Below the pieces are notes generated by a model. That model made no database searches and was not told the DNA's origin. It worked only from the letters and a program-made list of their open reading frames with translations. The position numbers and the translations under genes were made by a program. A DNA stretch of 64,000 bases from Alkalihalobacillus sp. LMS39. GTDB taxonomy: Bacteria; Bacillota; Bacilli; Bacillales; Bacillaceae_F. The stretch spans positions 3,224,001-3,288,000 of the forward strand of contig NZ_CP093300.1 of the NCBI RefSeq assembly GCF_022812285.1. Direction: 5' to 3'. Positions 33,482 through 42,943 of this stretch are shown piece after piece. The first letter of the stretch is position 1; each line of letters starts with the position of its first letter.

Positions 33482-33728
33482 TCTATCCCTCTCCCATGAC
33501 AATCATTTTAACAAAAGTATAGTATACATTTTGAAAAATGGTTGTCTCTTAATGGAGCAAGAACCATCTAGTTTAGTCGCTTATTGTCAAAATAACCGAC
33601 TTTCCTCAAATTCTTTTCGATGAAATCAAACAAAAGACGTAGGAACATTGATTGAAGAAGAATCACTATATCTGAAGAAAACCTCGTTTAGCATCCATTC
33701 CATCTGTTTTCTATCTCCAGTTTTCAAA

Positions 33729-33787
33729 CAGACATGTATTCCGCTATCCTTTAAAAAAACATGAACTAATAACGGAACAGATGTCCG
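33729..33787. repeat. Shortened two-unit version of the intergenic element (copy D)
   Basis: One forward unit (33729-33743, second base A) and one reverse unit (33773-33787) are 44 bp apart, compared with 62 in the full copies. The outer units are missing. It lies directly after the tkt gene. Confidence 0.75.
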
Positions 33788-33801
33788 CTAGTATAAATGC
33801 T

Positions 33802-33829
33802 AAAAAGCTGTCGATACACGACAGCTTTT
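33802..33829. terminator. tkt terminator
   Basis: AAAAAGCTGTCG / CGACAGCTTTT stem with T run on both sides, just after the tkt stop. Confidence 0.85.
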
Positions 33830-33834
33830 CCTCA

Positions 33835-35832
33835 TTATTTTTGCAGTAATGCTTTTACTTTAGCAACGACATTTTCAACTGTAAATCCAAACTCTTCAAT
33901 AATTTTTTCTCCTGGTGCAGATGCCCCGAATGTATCAATCGCTAATACTTGTCCATGGTCACCTACATATTTGCTCCATCCAAGAGATGAACCCATTTCA
34001 ATTCCTAATCGTGCTTTAACAGATGGCGGAATTACAGATTCTTTATATTCTGTTGATTGTTTTTCAAATCGGTCCCAGCTAGGCATGGAAACAACATTTG
34101 CATAAATTCCTTCTTTTTCAAGGACACTTTGTGCTTCAATCGCTAATGGTACTTCAGACCCTGAAGCTAATAATAGGACATCAACATTTCCATTTGCTTT
34201 TGATACAACATATGCTCCTTTTTTCACACCTTCATATGCATGTTCAGCCGTTCCTGCAATCGTTGTTAAGTTTTGTCTCGTCAGTACTAATACAGTTGGT
34301 TGGTTTTTACTTTCAAGCGCAAGCTTCCAAGCTGCTACTGTTTCATTCCCATCTCCTGGACGAATAATTGAAAGTCCTGGCATCGCACGTAAAGACGCAA
34401 GTTGTTCAACTGGCTCATGTGTAGGTCCATCTTCTCCGACTGCAACACTATCATGTGTAAACACATAAATGACAGGAATTTGCATTAGCGAAGAAAGACG
34501 AATAGCAGGGCGTAAGTAATCGGAAAACACGAAGAATGTAGCTCCGAATGCTTTTACTCCTCCGTGAAGAGCCATCCCGTTCACAGCTGCACCCATCGCA
34601 AACTCACGAACACCAAACCAAATGTTTCTGCCACTGTAATCTTCTCTTGTAAAATTCCCTTTGTCTTTCATTAGTGTTTTGTTAGAAGAAGCTAAATCGG
34701 CAGAACCCCCGAATAATTGTGGGACATGGGAAGCAAAAGCATTAATTGCATCACCTGAAGCTGAACGTGTTGCGACACCTTTACCAGTTTCATAAACAGG
34801 AGCTTCTTTATCCCAGCCTTCAGGTAATTCACCTTTAATAGCTAAACTAAGCTGCGAAGCTAGCTCAGGATATTTTTCTTTATATTCAGCAAACATAGCA
34901 TTCCATTTCTCTTCTTGTTGCTGTCCATTTTCTTGAACAGTTGCAAAAATGTCTGCTGCTTCTAAAGGAATATGGAATTCACCGTCATACGACCATTCAT
35001 AAGCTTCTTTAGTTAATTTCACTTCATCAGATCCTAATGGCGCACCATGAGAAGCTGATTTCCCACCTTTATTAGGAGAACCATAACCAATTGTCGTTTT
35101 CACTTCAATTAATGTTGGTCTTTCATCCGCTTTTGCTGCTTCAATCGCACTTGAAATTTCAGCTACATCATTTCCGTTTTCAACACGAATGACTTGCCAG
35201 CCGTATGCTTTATACCGTTGTTCAACGTTTTCTGAAAACGACATATTTAAATCGCCATCTAAAGAAATATCATTTGAATCATATAACACGATCAAACGTC
35301 CTAATTGTAAATGCCCTGCTAATGAAGCTGCCTCTTGAGATACACCTTCCATTAAGTCACCGTCACCACAAATACTATATGTAAAGTGGTCAACCACATT
35401 ATAATTCTCTTTGTTGTATGTACTAGCTAAATGACGTTCTGCCATCGCCATTCCAACTGCCATTGCTACACCTTGTCCAAGTGGGCCTGTCGTTGCTTCA
35501 ACTCCAGGAGTATGTCCAAATTCAGGGTGTCCCGGTGTCTTACTTCCCCATTGTCTAAAGCTTTGTAAGTCTTCTAAAGATAAATCATATCCTGTTAAGT
35601 GAAGAAGACTATATAATAACATAGAGCCGTGACCTGCTGATAAAACAAAGCGGTCCCGATTAAACCAGTCTGGGTTAGCTGGGTTATGGTTCATATACTT
35701 TGTCCATAGTGCAAACGCCATTGGAGCTGCTCCCATTGGCATTCCTGGGTGTCCAGAGTTTGCTTTTTCAATACTGTCAATTGATAATGTACGAATTGTA
35801 TTTATTGCGATTTGTTCATTTTTTGTCGTCAT
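33835..35832 (-). CDS. tkt: Transketolase
   Basis: This thiamine-diphosphate enzyme transfers two-carbon ketol units in the non-oxidative pentose phosphate pathway. The 665 residues include [32 protein letters not shown], the TPP motif [19 protein letters not shown] (about residue 155), [15 protein letters not shown] and the pyrimidine-domain [24 protein letters not shown]. Length and motifs are complete. ATG 35832 or the TTG directly before it follows AAGGAGTG. Its position beside ynzC-yneB-yneA-lexA is the Bacillus arrangement. Confidence 0.97.
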   Translation of the reverse strand: MTTKNEQIAINTIRTLSIDSIEKANSGHPGMPMGAAPMAFALWTKYMNHNPANPDWFNRDRFVLSAGHGSMLLYSLLHLTGYDLSLEDLQSFRQWGSKTPGHPEFGHTPGVEATTGPLGQGVAMAVGMAMAERHLASTYNKENYNVVDHFTYSICGDGDLMEGVSQEAASLAGHLQLGRLIVLYDSNDISLDGDLNMSFSENVEQRYKAYGWQVIRVENGNDVAEISSAIEAAKADERPTLIEVKTTIGYGSPNKGGKSASHGAPLGSDEVKLTKEAYEWSYDGEFHIPLEAADIFATVQENGQQQEEKWNAMFAEYKEKYPELASQLSLAIKGELPEGWDKEAPVYETGKGVATRSASGDAINAFASHVPQLFGGSADLASSNKTLMKDKGNFTREDYSGRNIWFGVREFAMGAAVNGMALHGGVKAFGATFFVFSDYLRPAIRLSSLMQIPVIYVFTHDSVAVGEDGPTHEPVEQLASLRAMPGLSIIRPGDGNETVAAWKLALESKNQPTVLVLTRQNLTTIAGTAEHAYEGVKKGAYVVSKANGNVDVLLLASGSEVPLAIEAQSVLEKEGIYANVVSMPSWDRFEKQSTEYKESVIPPSVKARLGIEMGSSLGWSKYVGDHGQVLAIDTFGASAPGEKIIEEFGFTVENVVAKVKALLQK

Positions 35833-35948
35833 CAATTGTCACTCCTTCTCGAAAAATGAATATTCTCATCTAACAATCATATACTTCTTTTTTCATTAGT
35901 ACAAGAAGCTTAGGTAAAGTTTTTCCAATGAAAAGAAGATTATCCAGC

Positions 35949-36188
35949 TTAATGTTTCAAACGACCTTTTGATTGCTTACTTGCTTTTAATTTTGCCGGT
36001 GTTACATCTTTCCCCTTTTCATCAACAACTTTAACCGAATGTAATTGATTTTCAAAAGAACTTCGGAATGACTGAATATATTCTTGGCGAAGCGCTGTTT
36101 GCTCTTGGGCTTCTTCTGAAGATAACCCTACAGTTTTTGACTTTTGGGATAATTCATTAATTCGTGCAATTTTTTCTTTGGATAACAT
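35949..36188 (-). CDS. ynzC: UPF0291 protein YnzC
   Basis: This 79-residue helical protein starts MLSKEKIARINELSQKSKTVGLSSEEAQEQTALRQEYIQSFR. A conserved KVVDEKGKDVTPAKLK tail follows. It belongs to the UPF0291 family found beside yneB and tkt in Bacillales. In B. subtilis it is part of the SOS-induced yneA-yneB-ynzC unit. The second ATG of an ATGATG pair is better spaced from GGAGG. Biochemical function unknown. Confidence 0.9.
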   Translation of the reverse strand: MLSKEKIARINELSQKSKTVGLSSEEAQEQTALRQEYIQSFRSSFENQLHSVKVVDEKGKDVTPAKLKASKQSKGRLKH

Positions 36189-36242
36189 CATTGGTCCTCC
36201 TTCAAAATGTCATCCTTAATGTACACGAACAAGCCTATAGTT

Positions 36243-37075
<833 letters not shown>

Positions 37076-37091
37076 AATCTATTCACCTCAT

Positions 37092-37105
37092 AGAATGTAT
37101 GTTCG
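37092..37105. promoter_or_regulatory. LexA/DinR operator 1
   Basis: AGAATGTATGTTCG (reverse complement CGAACATACATTCT) fits the Bacillus SOS box CGAACNNNNGTTCG with two mismatches. It lies 17 nt before yneA. Confidence 0.75.
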
Positions 37106-37125
37106 TATTTATTTATATTAAAACA

Positions 37126-37139
37126 CGAACATATATTCT
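37126..37139. promoter_or_regulatory. LexA/DinR operator 2
   Basis: CGAACATATATTCT matches the SOS box on one half-site fully. It is centrally placed in the lexA-yneA divergent region. Confidence 0.75.
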
Positions 37140-37155
37140 AGTCAAGAGAAAAAAC

Positions 37156-37169
37156 GGAACTTATGTTTG
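37156..37169. promoter_or_regulatory. LexA/DinR operator 3
   Basis: GGAACTTATGTTTG is a third, weaker SOS box. It lies nearest the lexA start (about 60 nt upstream) and is consistent with autorepression. Confidence 0.6.
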
Positions 37170-37231
37170 CATCTCAAATTTTACCATGCTATACTTGGTG
37201 TAACATAAAGAGTAATTGCGAGGTGGCTAAC

Positions 37232-37870
37232 ATGTCAAAACTAACAAAGCGGCAACAAGAAATCTTAGACTTTATTAAATCTCAAGTTCAAGCAAAAGGA
37301 TATCCACCATCTGTTCGTGAAATCGGCGAAGCTGTTGGACTAGCCTCTAGCTCCACTGTCCATGGACATTTATCACGCCTTGAAAAAAAAGGGCTGATTC
37401 GAAGGGACCCTACGAAACCTCGTGCGATTGAAGTCATCACTGATGACAATCAAACAATACCTCCTAACTCGAACCATATTGCAGAAAACCAAACGATTTA
37501 TGCTCCTGTAATTGGTAAAGTAACAGCTGGTAACCCTATTACAGCGATTGAAAATGTGGAAGAATATATTCCATTACCACAACATTTTTTATCTGGTGAA
37601 AATGTTTTTGTTCTCGTTATCGATGGTGAAAGTATGATAGAAGCTGGAATCTTTGACGGAGACATGGTCATCGTCCGACAACAACAAACCGCTTCAAATG
37701 GAGATATTATTGTTGCTATGACAGAAGATGATGAAGCAACAGTAAAACGTTTCTTTAAGGAAAAAGACCATATTCGATTACAACCAGAAAATTCATCAAT
37801 GGAACCTATTATCCTTCAAAATTGTACTGTTTTAGGAAAAGTGATTGGCGTATTCCGCACAATACACTAA
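37232..37870 (+). CDS. lexA: SOS repressor LexA (DinR)
   Basis: This 212-residue repressor of DNA-damage genes cleaves itself when stimulated by RecA filaments. The N-terminal winged helix is [18 protein letters not shown] through [19 protein letters not shown]. The cleavage site is Ala99-Gly100 (KVTAGN), and the catalytic dyad is Ser134 (DGESMIEAG) and Lys172 (ATVKRFF). The start follows GAGGTG; the frame extends 69 nt upstream across the promoter but lacks support. Divergent yneA and the shared SOS boxes are the expected arrangement, and recA is also in this window. Confidence 0.97.
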   Translation: MSKLTKRQQEILDFIKSQVQAKGYPPSVREIGEAVGLASSSTVHGHLSRLEKKGLIRRDPTKPRAIEVITDDNQTIPPNSNHIAENQTIYAPVIGKVTAGNPITAIENVEEYIPLPQHFLSGENVFVLVIDGESMIEAGIFDGDMVIVRQQQTASNGDIIVAMTEDDEATVKRFFKEKDHIRLQPENSSMEPIILQNCTVLGKVIGVFRTIH

Positions 37871-37893
37871 TATTTATAAACGATTAACAGATG

Positions 37894-37921
37894 AAAACAC
37901 CTACATTTCTGGTAGGTGTTT
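37894..37921. terminator. lexA terminator
   Basis: AAAACACCTAC / GTAGGTGTTT stem followed by TTCTTTTATT. It also serves the convergent LPMO gene. Confidence 0.85.
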
Positions 37922-37938
37922 TCTTTTATTCTCTTAAC

Positions 37939-38886
37939 TTATTCGATACGGACCCATACACTACTATTCCCAGGTTCTTCACCTAATGTCCACCATAATG
38001 CCTCATACAAAGAAGTTTGATGAAGAACATGGTCACCACTTACATAAATGTGATTTGGATCCCAAATTGGATAATCACCCGGTTCGTCCTTTTCATCTTC
38101 TTTGGAATAAACACTCCAAACCGCTGATTGGCCCGGAATGTCATTTTGAGTCCACCATCTAGCGATATAAATTACACCTTCATAACGGACTAAATCTCCG
38201 TTTACATAAACAGTATTTGCCTGCCATTGCTGTATGTCATCATCTTCTCCACCATCTCCAGGTGGGTCTACAGGTTCGTTCGGATCTGGATCCACATGAC
38301 CACCATTAAAATCAACATCTATTACATTATAAAAACCCATTGGTGTATCAGCTACTTCCCAATATGCTAATATAATATGATATCCGGAACGTTCTGGAAT
38401 TACACAATGATGTGTCACAGTAAAAGGTGGTCTTGCGCCATTGTCATCATATGAACAAAATAATTCTAAATCCGCTCTTGTTAACGGCGCATTTGGGTCC
38501 CATGTTTCCCTCGTAATATAGTAATCCCAATTATCAGACGCATGTGCTGCTGTTAATGTCCATTCGAACGTATAAGCCCCACTTTCCATAGGCACTTTTG
38601 TCCAACGGTGTTCGGTTTGTTCATTTAGTTTTGGAAAGACATTTGCCCCAGCAATTTCACCATCAACTGGCCCGCCAATTGGAAAATTACCAGGTCCTTC
38701 TAAACTTTGTGGCTCGTACATAACTCCACCACAATCCTCATTTACACCTTGTGCACAAAGGAGCCCACGACTTTCTGGACTACTTACATAACCATGAGCT
38801 GATACACTAGCGGCAAATGCCATTAGAATAACCAAACTCGTCAAAAAAACTGATATAAAACAAAACGTTTTCCCAACTACCTTCAT
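37939..38886 (-). CDS. Secreted AA10 lytic polysaccharide monooxygenase with two chitin-binding modules
   Basis: This is a copper-dependent oxidative enzyme acting on chitin. After a 30-residue signal peptide the mature protein begins with His31 (HGYVSSPESR), which with His115 (LTAAHASDNW) forms the copper histidine brace. The AA10 domain ends near residue 200 (YNVIDVDFNGG). A Pro/Asp/Gly linker leads to two CBM5/12-type modules (WQANTVYVNGDLVRYEGVIYIARWWT and WDPNHIYVSGDHVLHQTSLYEALWWT), each with paired Trp. The start follows AAAGGAGG. All catalytic residues are present; no chitinase lies in this window. Confidence 0.93.
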   Translation of the reverse strand: MKVVGKTFCFISVFLTSLVILMAFAASVSAHGYVSSPESRGLLCAQGVNEDCGGVMYEPQSLEGPGNFPIGGPVDGEIAGANVFPKLNEQTEHRWTKVPMESGAYTFEWTLTAAHASDNWDYYITRETWDPNAPLTRADLELFCSYDDNGARPPFTVTHHCVIPERSGYHIILAYWEVADTPMGFYNVIDVDFNGGHVDPDPNEPVDPPGDGGEDDDIQQWQANTVYVNGDLVRYEGVIYIARWWTQNDIPGQSAVWSVYSKEDEKDEPGDYPIWDPNHIYVSGDHVLHQTSLYEALWWTLGEEPGNSSVWVRIE

Positions 38887-39099
38887 AAATCCTACCTCCT
38901 TTATTAATTAAAATATAATGATAACTATACAAATTGGTATAGTTATCTTATTATGAATCATATTGTAATTGTAAAAGGAGATAGCGGTTTCATCAACAGA
39001 ATATTTGAATTTTTTATGAAATTGATAAATATCACCTTTCTTTTTTCATGTTTTTTCCAATGTATAGAACCATAGACTATAATTCTAATCCACTTACAA

Positions 39100-39133
39100 A
39101 AAGAGAAAAGGAGCCTTTTGGCTCCTTTTAAAA
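39100..39133. terminator. Terminator after the 40-residue peptide
   Basis: AAAAGGAGCC / GGCTCCTTTT stem flanked by A and T runs. Confidence 0.8.
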
Positions 39134-39134
39134 A

Positions 39135-39257
39135 TTAATATGCTCCGTAGCCACCATACCAACTAGCACCAATGATGACTAATAAAATGAATAAAACGAT
39201 TAATAACGCAAACCCACCGTAACCTGCTCCGTATCCTGCACCTGCTACTCCGCTCAT
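39135..39257 (-). CDS. YjcZ/SscA-family sporulation peptide, 40 residues
   Basis: The hand translation MSGVAGAGYGAGYGG is followed by the helix FALLIVLFILLVIIGASWYGGYGAY. A Gly/Tyr-rich head plus FALLIVLFILLVIIG is the YjcZ signature, a paralogue of the 36-residue protein at 22325. AAAGGAGC lies 7 nt before the ATG and a terminator follows. It is too short to be called by most gene finders. Proteins of this family are made in sporulation; the function is poorly known. Confidence 0.88.
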   Translation of the reverse strand: MSGVAGAGYGAGYGGFALLIVLFILLVIIGASWYGGYGAY

Positions 39258-39405
39258 GCAAATCGCTCCTTTTAACTTTATTTGGAGTTTTTTACTCCAC
39301 GATATACGGTATGCATCCGTTTATTTTTTGTTTGGGTTTTTACCCTAAATTTTTGCGGTTGAGAATATTTCTTTGCTCAAAGTTCTGCTTCAAGCACTAG
39401 AGCAT

Positions 39406-39584
39406 CGGACATACGTTCCGTTATTTTCATGAATTTAGTGATATTTACGATTCTATCGGACATATGTTCCGCTATTCCGTCGATTTCAGCTCCATTTCTA
39501 TCAACAAACGTTACTTAACGGAACTGATGTCCGAACCGCTATGAAAACCTCGACAATTTGCAGTAATAACGGAACCTATGTCCG
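39406..39584. repeat. Four-unit intergenic element, copy C (F-51-F-62-R-51-R)
   Basis: Units lie at 39406-39420 (F), 39457-39471 (F), 39519-39533 (R) and 39570-39584 (R), with starts 51, 62 and 51 bp apart, exactly as in copies A and B. It lies downstream of glnA, with the third repeat family about 60 bp beyond its right end. Confidence 0.9.
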
Positions 39585-39643
39585 AACCAACTTTTTTCCA
39601 AAGGCTTTGAATAGAACGATAAAAAAAACACGGATCGTTTTTT

Positions 39644-39713
39644 CGCGAAGTGCGGAGCCTTCGCTCTTCTTGAAATAGCTTTCATAGCTTCACTGCTACA
39701 CCAAAATTTTTAT
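39644..39713 (+). repeat. Dispersed repeat, copy 2
   Basis: CGCGAAGTGCGGAGCCTTCG through GCTACACCAAAATTTTTAT matches copies near 9751-9888 and 48706-48776, all on the plus strand. It is preceded by a small hairpin AACGAT/ATCGTT with a T6 run. The other copies also follow a terminator-like hairpin. Confidence 0.75.
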
Positions 39714-39733
39714 GCTTTCTTATCTATTAAAAA

Positions 39734-39760
39734 GCCCTCAACACTATTCGTGTCAAGGGC
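39734..39760 (-). terminator. glnA terminator
   Basis: GCCCTTGACAC / GTGTTGAGGGC stem followed by TTTTTAAT on the minus strand, 9 nt after the glnA stop. Confidence 0.85.
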
Positions 39761-39768
39761 ATCTTGAA

Positions 39769-41118
39769 TTAATAAATTGTCATATATTGGTCGCGTTCCC
39801 AAGGATGTACCTGGGTGCGGAACATATCCCATTCGATCTCTTTCGCTTCTACGAAATGGTCAATCGCATGTTCACCAAGTGCGTTCACTAGGACATCACT
39901 AGCAACTAATTGTTCAATCGCTTCTTTTAATGTCGCTGGTAAATCTCTAATTCCAGCTTCTTCACGCTCTTCTTTATTCATAATATAAATGTTGCGGTCT
40001 GTTGCAGCTGCTGGTGTTAACTTACGCTTAATTCCATCTAATCCTGCTGCTAACATGACTGCCATTGCCAAATATGGGTTAGCCGACGGGTCTGGACTAC
40101 GAACTTCAACACGAGTACTTAATCCACGTGAATTTGGAATACGTACAAGTGGACTGCGGTTACGCAGTGACCATGCAACATAAACAGGTGCTTCGTAGCC
40201 AGGAACTAATCGCTTATAAGAGTTTACAATTGGATTTGTAATCGCTGTAAACGCTGGAGCATGCTCAAGAATACCCGCTAAAAATTGCATTGCTGTTTCA
40301 CTTAATTGTGTTTCGGTATTTGGGTCAAAAAATGCATTTTCTTTGCCACGGAATAATGACATGTTGCAATGCATTCCAGAACCGTTAACACCAAATAAAG
40401 GTTTCGGCATAAACGTTGCATGTAATCCATGTTTACGCGCAATCGTTTTTACTACTAGCTTAAACGTTTGGATATCATCACACGCTTTAATCGCATCGGC
40501 ATATTTAAAATCAATTTCATGTTGACCTGGAGCAACTTCATGGTGAGAAGCTTCAATTTCAAAGCCCATATCTTCAAGTTCAAGAACGATATCACGACGA
40601 GCATTTTCGCCTAAGTCTGTTGGCGCTAAGTCGAAGTAACCACCTTTATCATTTAACTCTAGTGTCGGCTCTCCTTTTTCATCATTTTTGAAAAGGAAAA
40701 ATTCAGGTTCTGGTCCAACATTAAACGCTGTGAACCCTAACTCTTCTGCTTCTTTTAACACACGTTTTAAAATACCACGCGGGTCACCAGCAAATGGTGT
40801 AGGTGCCTCACCTGGTTTACTTGGTTGATAAACATCACAAATTAAACGGGCTACTTTTCCTTTATCCGCAGTCCATGGGAAAATGACCCATGTATTAAGA
40901 TCAGGATATAAGTACATATCAGACTCTTCAATCCTTACGAAACCTTCAATTGAAGAACCATCAAACATCATTTGATTGTCTAATGCCTTTGGCAATTGGT
41001 CAGCAGGAATTTCAACGTTTTTAATAACTCCTAGTAAATCTGTAAATTGAAGACGAATAAAACGAACGCCTTCCTCTTGGGCAATGCGTAAAATATCTTC
41101 TTTTGAAAACTTTGACAT
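39769..41118 (-). CDS. glnA: Glutamine synthetase type I
   Basis: It makes glutamine from glutamate, ammonia and ATP. In Bacillus the feedback-inhibited enzyme also controls GlnR and TnrA. The 449 residues begin [20 protein letters not shown] and include [48 protein letters not shown] and [31 protein letters not shown]. The length fits the Gram-positive GSI-alpha form without adenylylation. The start at 41118 follows AAGGGG; an upstream in-frame start overlaps the gap to glnR. It lies 47 nt after glnR in the standard glnRA operon. Confidence 0.97.
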   Translation of the reverse strand: MSKFSKEDILRIAQEEGVRFIRLQFTDLLGVIKNVEIPADQLPKALDNQMMFDGSSIEGFVRIEESDMYLYPDLNTWVIFPWTADKGKVARLICDVYQPSKPGEAPTPFAGDPRGILKRVLKEAEELGFTAFNVGPEPEFFLFKNDEKGEPTLELNDKGGYFDLAPTDLGENARRDIVLELEDMGFEIEASHHEVAPGQHEIDFKYADAIKACDDIQTFKLVVKTIARKHGLHATFMPKPLFGVNGSGMHCNMSLFRGKENAFFDPNTETQLSETAMQFLAGILEHAPAFTAITNPIVNSYKRLVPGYEAPVYVAWSLRNRSPLVRIPNSRGLSTRVEVRSPDPSANPYLAMAVMLAAGLDGIKRKLTPAAATDRNIYIMNKEEREEAGIRDLPATLKEAIEQLVASDVLVNALGEHAIDHFVEAKEIEWDMFRTQVHPWERDQYMTIY

Positions 41119-41165
41119 TATGTAATCCCCTTCCACTCTTTTTAATAAAAGAATTGCAACATCGT

Positions 41166-41552
41166 TTAATGAAAGAAACGAGACAATTGTCCTTGAATGA
41201 TGGACGCTTTTCCATTTCTTCCAGCCATGAGCAACTCGTTTTTCAAATGTTTTCGTAACTCTTTTTCACTAATTTCAGGCTGTGTCACTTCTGAAGGTTC
41301 TGTATGTTGTTCTTTGATTGCTAGTAATTCTTTAATTCCAGATAGATTTACTCCTTTTTCAATTAACGCTTTAATCTCAAGAAGTTTCTCTACATCATGA
41401 AAGGAAAACAAACGTTGGTTTCCATTTGTCCGGACAGGGTGCACTAATCCATGTTCCTCATAATATCGAATTTGCCTTGCTGATAATTCTGTTAATTGTT
41501 TAACAATCCCAATTGGAAACAATGGCATCGTTCGACGTATTTGGTCATTCAT
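41166..41552 (-). CDS. glnR: MerR-family nitrogen repressor GlnR
   Basis: This 128-residue repressor of glnRA and urease-type genes is active when nitrogen is plentiful. The N-terminal winged helix is [68 protein letters not shown]. The C-terminal part after about residue 85, which senses feedback-inhibited glutamine synthetase, ends LSRFFH. GAAGGAGGG precedes the ATG. The GlnR/TnrA box upstream indicates autoregulation. Confidence 0.95.
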   Translation of the reverse strand: MNDQIRRTMPLFPIGIVKQLTELSARQIRYYEEHGLVHPVRTNGNQRLFSFHDVEKLLEIKALIEKGVNLSGIKELLAIKEQHTEPSEVTQPEISEKELRKHLKNELLMAGRNGKASIIQGQLSRFFH

Positions 41553-41581
41553 CGTGTTCCCTCCTCCTTCATGATACTACT

Positions 41582-41631
41582 AGCATAATAGATGTACGCA
41601 ATAGTGTCAACAGATGTTAGATAAACTAACA
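41582..41631 (-). promoter_or_regulatory. glnRA promoter with GlnR/TnrA box
   Basis: On the minus strand TTGACA (41610-41605) and TATGCT (41587-41582) are 17 nt apart. Immediately upstream of the -35 lies TGTTAGATAAACTAACA (41631-41615), a perfect TGTNAN7TNACA GlnR/TnrA site. The layout matches the B. subtilis glnRA promoter. Confidence 0.9.
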
Positions 41632-41661
41632 TCAAAAAAGACTCCTTTGTTAACTATGCTG

Positions 41662-42930
41662 TCACACCTGGATAAATCCCTCATCAATTAAACGGTCAAC
41701 CGCTTTTAAAACCGCAATTTTAACATGAGCATATGTTAAACCGCCTTGAACATACGCTCGAAATGGTGGACGTAATGGTCCATCGGCAGACAATTCAATA
41801 CTTGCCCCTTGAATAAACGTTCCCGCTGCCATGATGACAGGGTCTTCATACCCCGGCATTGGACTCGGTGTTGGTACAACATGTGAGTTAATCGGCGACG
41901 CTTTTTGAATCGCTTGACAAAAAGCAACCATGCTCTTTGCACTTGAAAACTCCACAGCTTGTATTAAATCTGTCCGCTTTTCTTCCCAACCTGGACTTGT
42001 CGTCATTCCAACAGATTGTAAACAAGCTGCGGTAAACAATGCTCCTTTTAATGCTTGTCCAACAACGTGTGGCGCAAGAAAAAATCCTTGATACATTTCA
42101 AGCAAGCTATATAAAGACGCTCCGCCTTCAGCACCGATTCCTGGTGCGGCTAGGCGATAAGATGCTAATTCGATGAGCTCCTTTTTCCCGACTAAATATC
42201 CTCCCGTTTTGACAATTCCGCCACCTGGGTTTTTAATGAGTGACCCTGCCATAATATCGGCTTCTACATGACATGGCTCTTTAGACTCTACAAATTCTCC
42301 ATAACAATTATCAACAAACACAATCACATCTGCTTTTACTGATTTTACCGCTTGGATCATCTTTTCTATTTCTTCAATAAAAAAAGAAGGACGATTTGCA
42401 TAGCCTTTAGAACGTTGAATGCCAATGACTTTCGTTTTTTCTGATATCGCTTGTTTCACTGCCTCCAAATTAACAGAACCATTTTCTTGTAATGGAATAA
42501 CATTGTAACTTATCCCGAATTCTTTGAGTGAACCATTATTTTCACCACGAACACCTACGACTTCTTCTAACGTATCGTATGGTGCACCAGTAATATAAAG
42601 TAATTCATCTCCTGGACGTAATAGACCAAATAAGGCGGTCGCAATCGCATGTGTTCCTGAAATGATTTGAGGCCGAACTAAAGCCGCCTCACCTCCAAAT
42701 ACATCAGCATAAATTTGCTCTAATGTATCACGACCGACATCATCATACCCGTATCCAGTAGATGGGGTGAAATGAAAATCAGAAACTTGATGTTGTTGAA
42801 AAACATCTAAAACACGCAATTGATTTTTTTCAATCATTTTTTCAATCTCAGCATGAGATTCTTTTATTTTCTCCTCTGCATGTGTTGCAATACGCTCAAT
42901 CGATTCTTTATGTGTAAATGTCTCGTACAT
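41662..42930 (-). CDS. ynbB: PLP-dependent protein YnbB (aluminium-resistance / methionine gamma-lyase family)
   Basis: This 422-residue fold-type I PLP enzyme of the family annotated as aluminium resistance protein contains STGYGYDDVGRDTLEQIYADVFG, RPQIISGTHAIATALFGLLRPGD, VFVDNCYGEFVE and GSLIKNPGGGIVKTGGYLVGK, where Lys is the expected Schiff base. It lies between hflX and glnR as in B. subtilis. The true substrate is not known; cysteine- or methionine-related lyase chemistry is a family-level guess. It starts 13 nt after hflX, so cotranscription is likely. Confidence 0.9.
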   Translation of the reverse strand: MYETFTHKESIERIATHAEEKIKESHAEIEKMIEKNQLRVLDVFQQHQVSDFHFTPSTGYGYDDVGRDTLEQIYADVFGGEAALVRPQIISGTHAIATALFGLLRPGDELLYITGAPYDTLEEVVGVRGENNGSLKEFGISYNVIPLQENGSVNLEAVKQAISEKTKVIGIQRSKGYANRPSFFIEEIEKMIQAVKSVKADVIVFVDNCYGEFVESKEPCHVEADIMAGSLIKNPGGGIVKTGGYLVGKKELIELASYRLAAPGIGAEGGASLYSLLEMYQGFFLAPHVVGQALKGALFTAACLQSVGMTTSPGWEEKRTDLIQAVEFSSAKSMVAFCQAIQKASPINSHVVPTPSPMPGYEDPVIMAAGTFIQGASIELSADGPLRPPFRAYVQGGLTYAHVKIAVLKAVDRLIDEGFIQV

Positions 42931-42943
42931 GATGTTCTCCTAC

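Larger units (their letters stand above)
33482..33834. other. Gap between sirA and tkt
   Basis: It contains a shortened repeat pair (33729-33787) and the tkt terminator (33802-33829). Nothing recognised between about 33540 and 33720. Confidence 0.5.
39258..39768. other. Gene-free 510 nt carrying two repeat families
   Basis: It contains four-unit element copy C (39406-39584), dispersed repeat copy 2 (39644-39713) and the glnA terminator (39734-39760). Nothing else is recognised. Confidence 0.6.
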
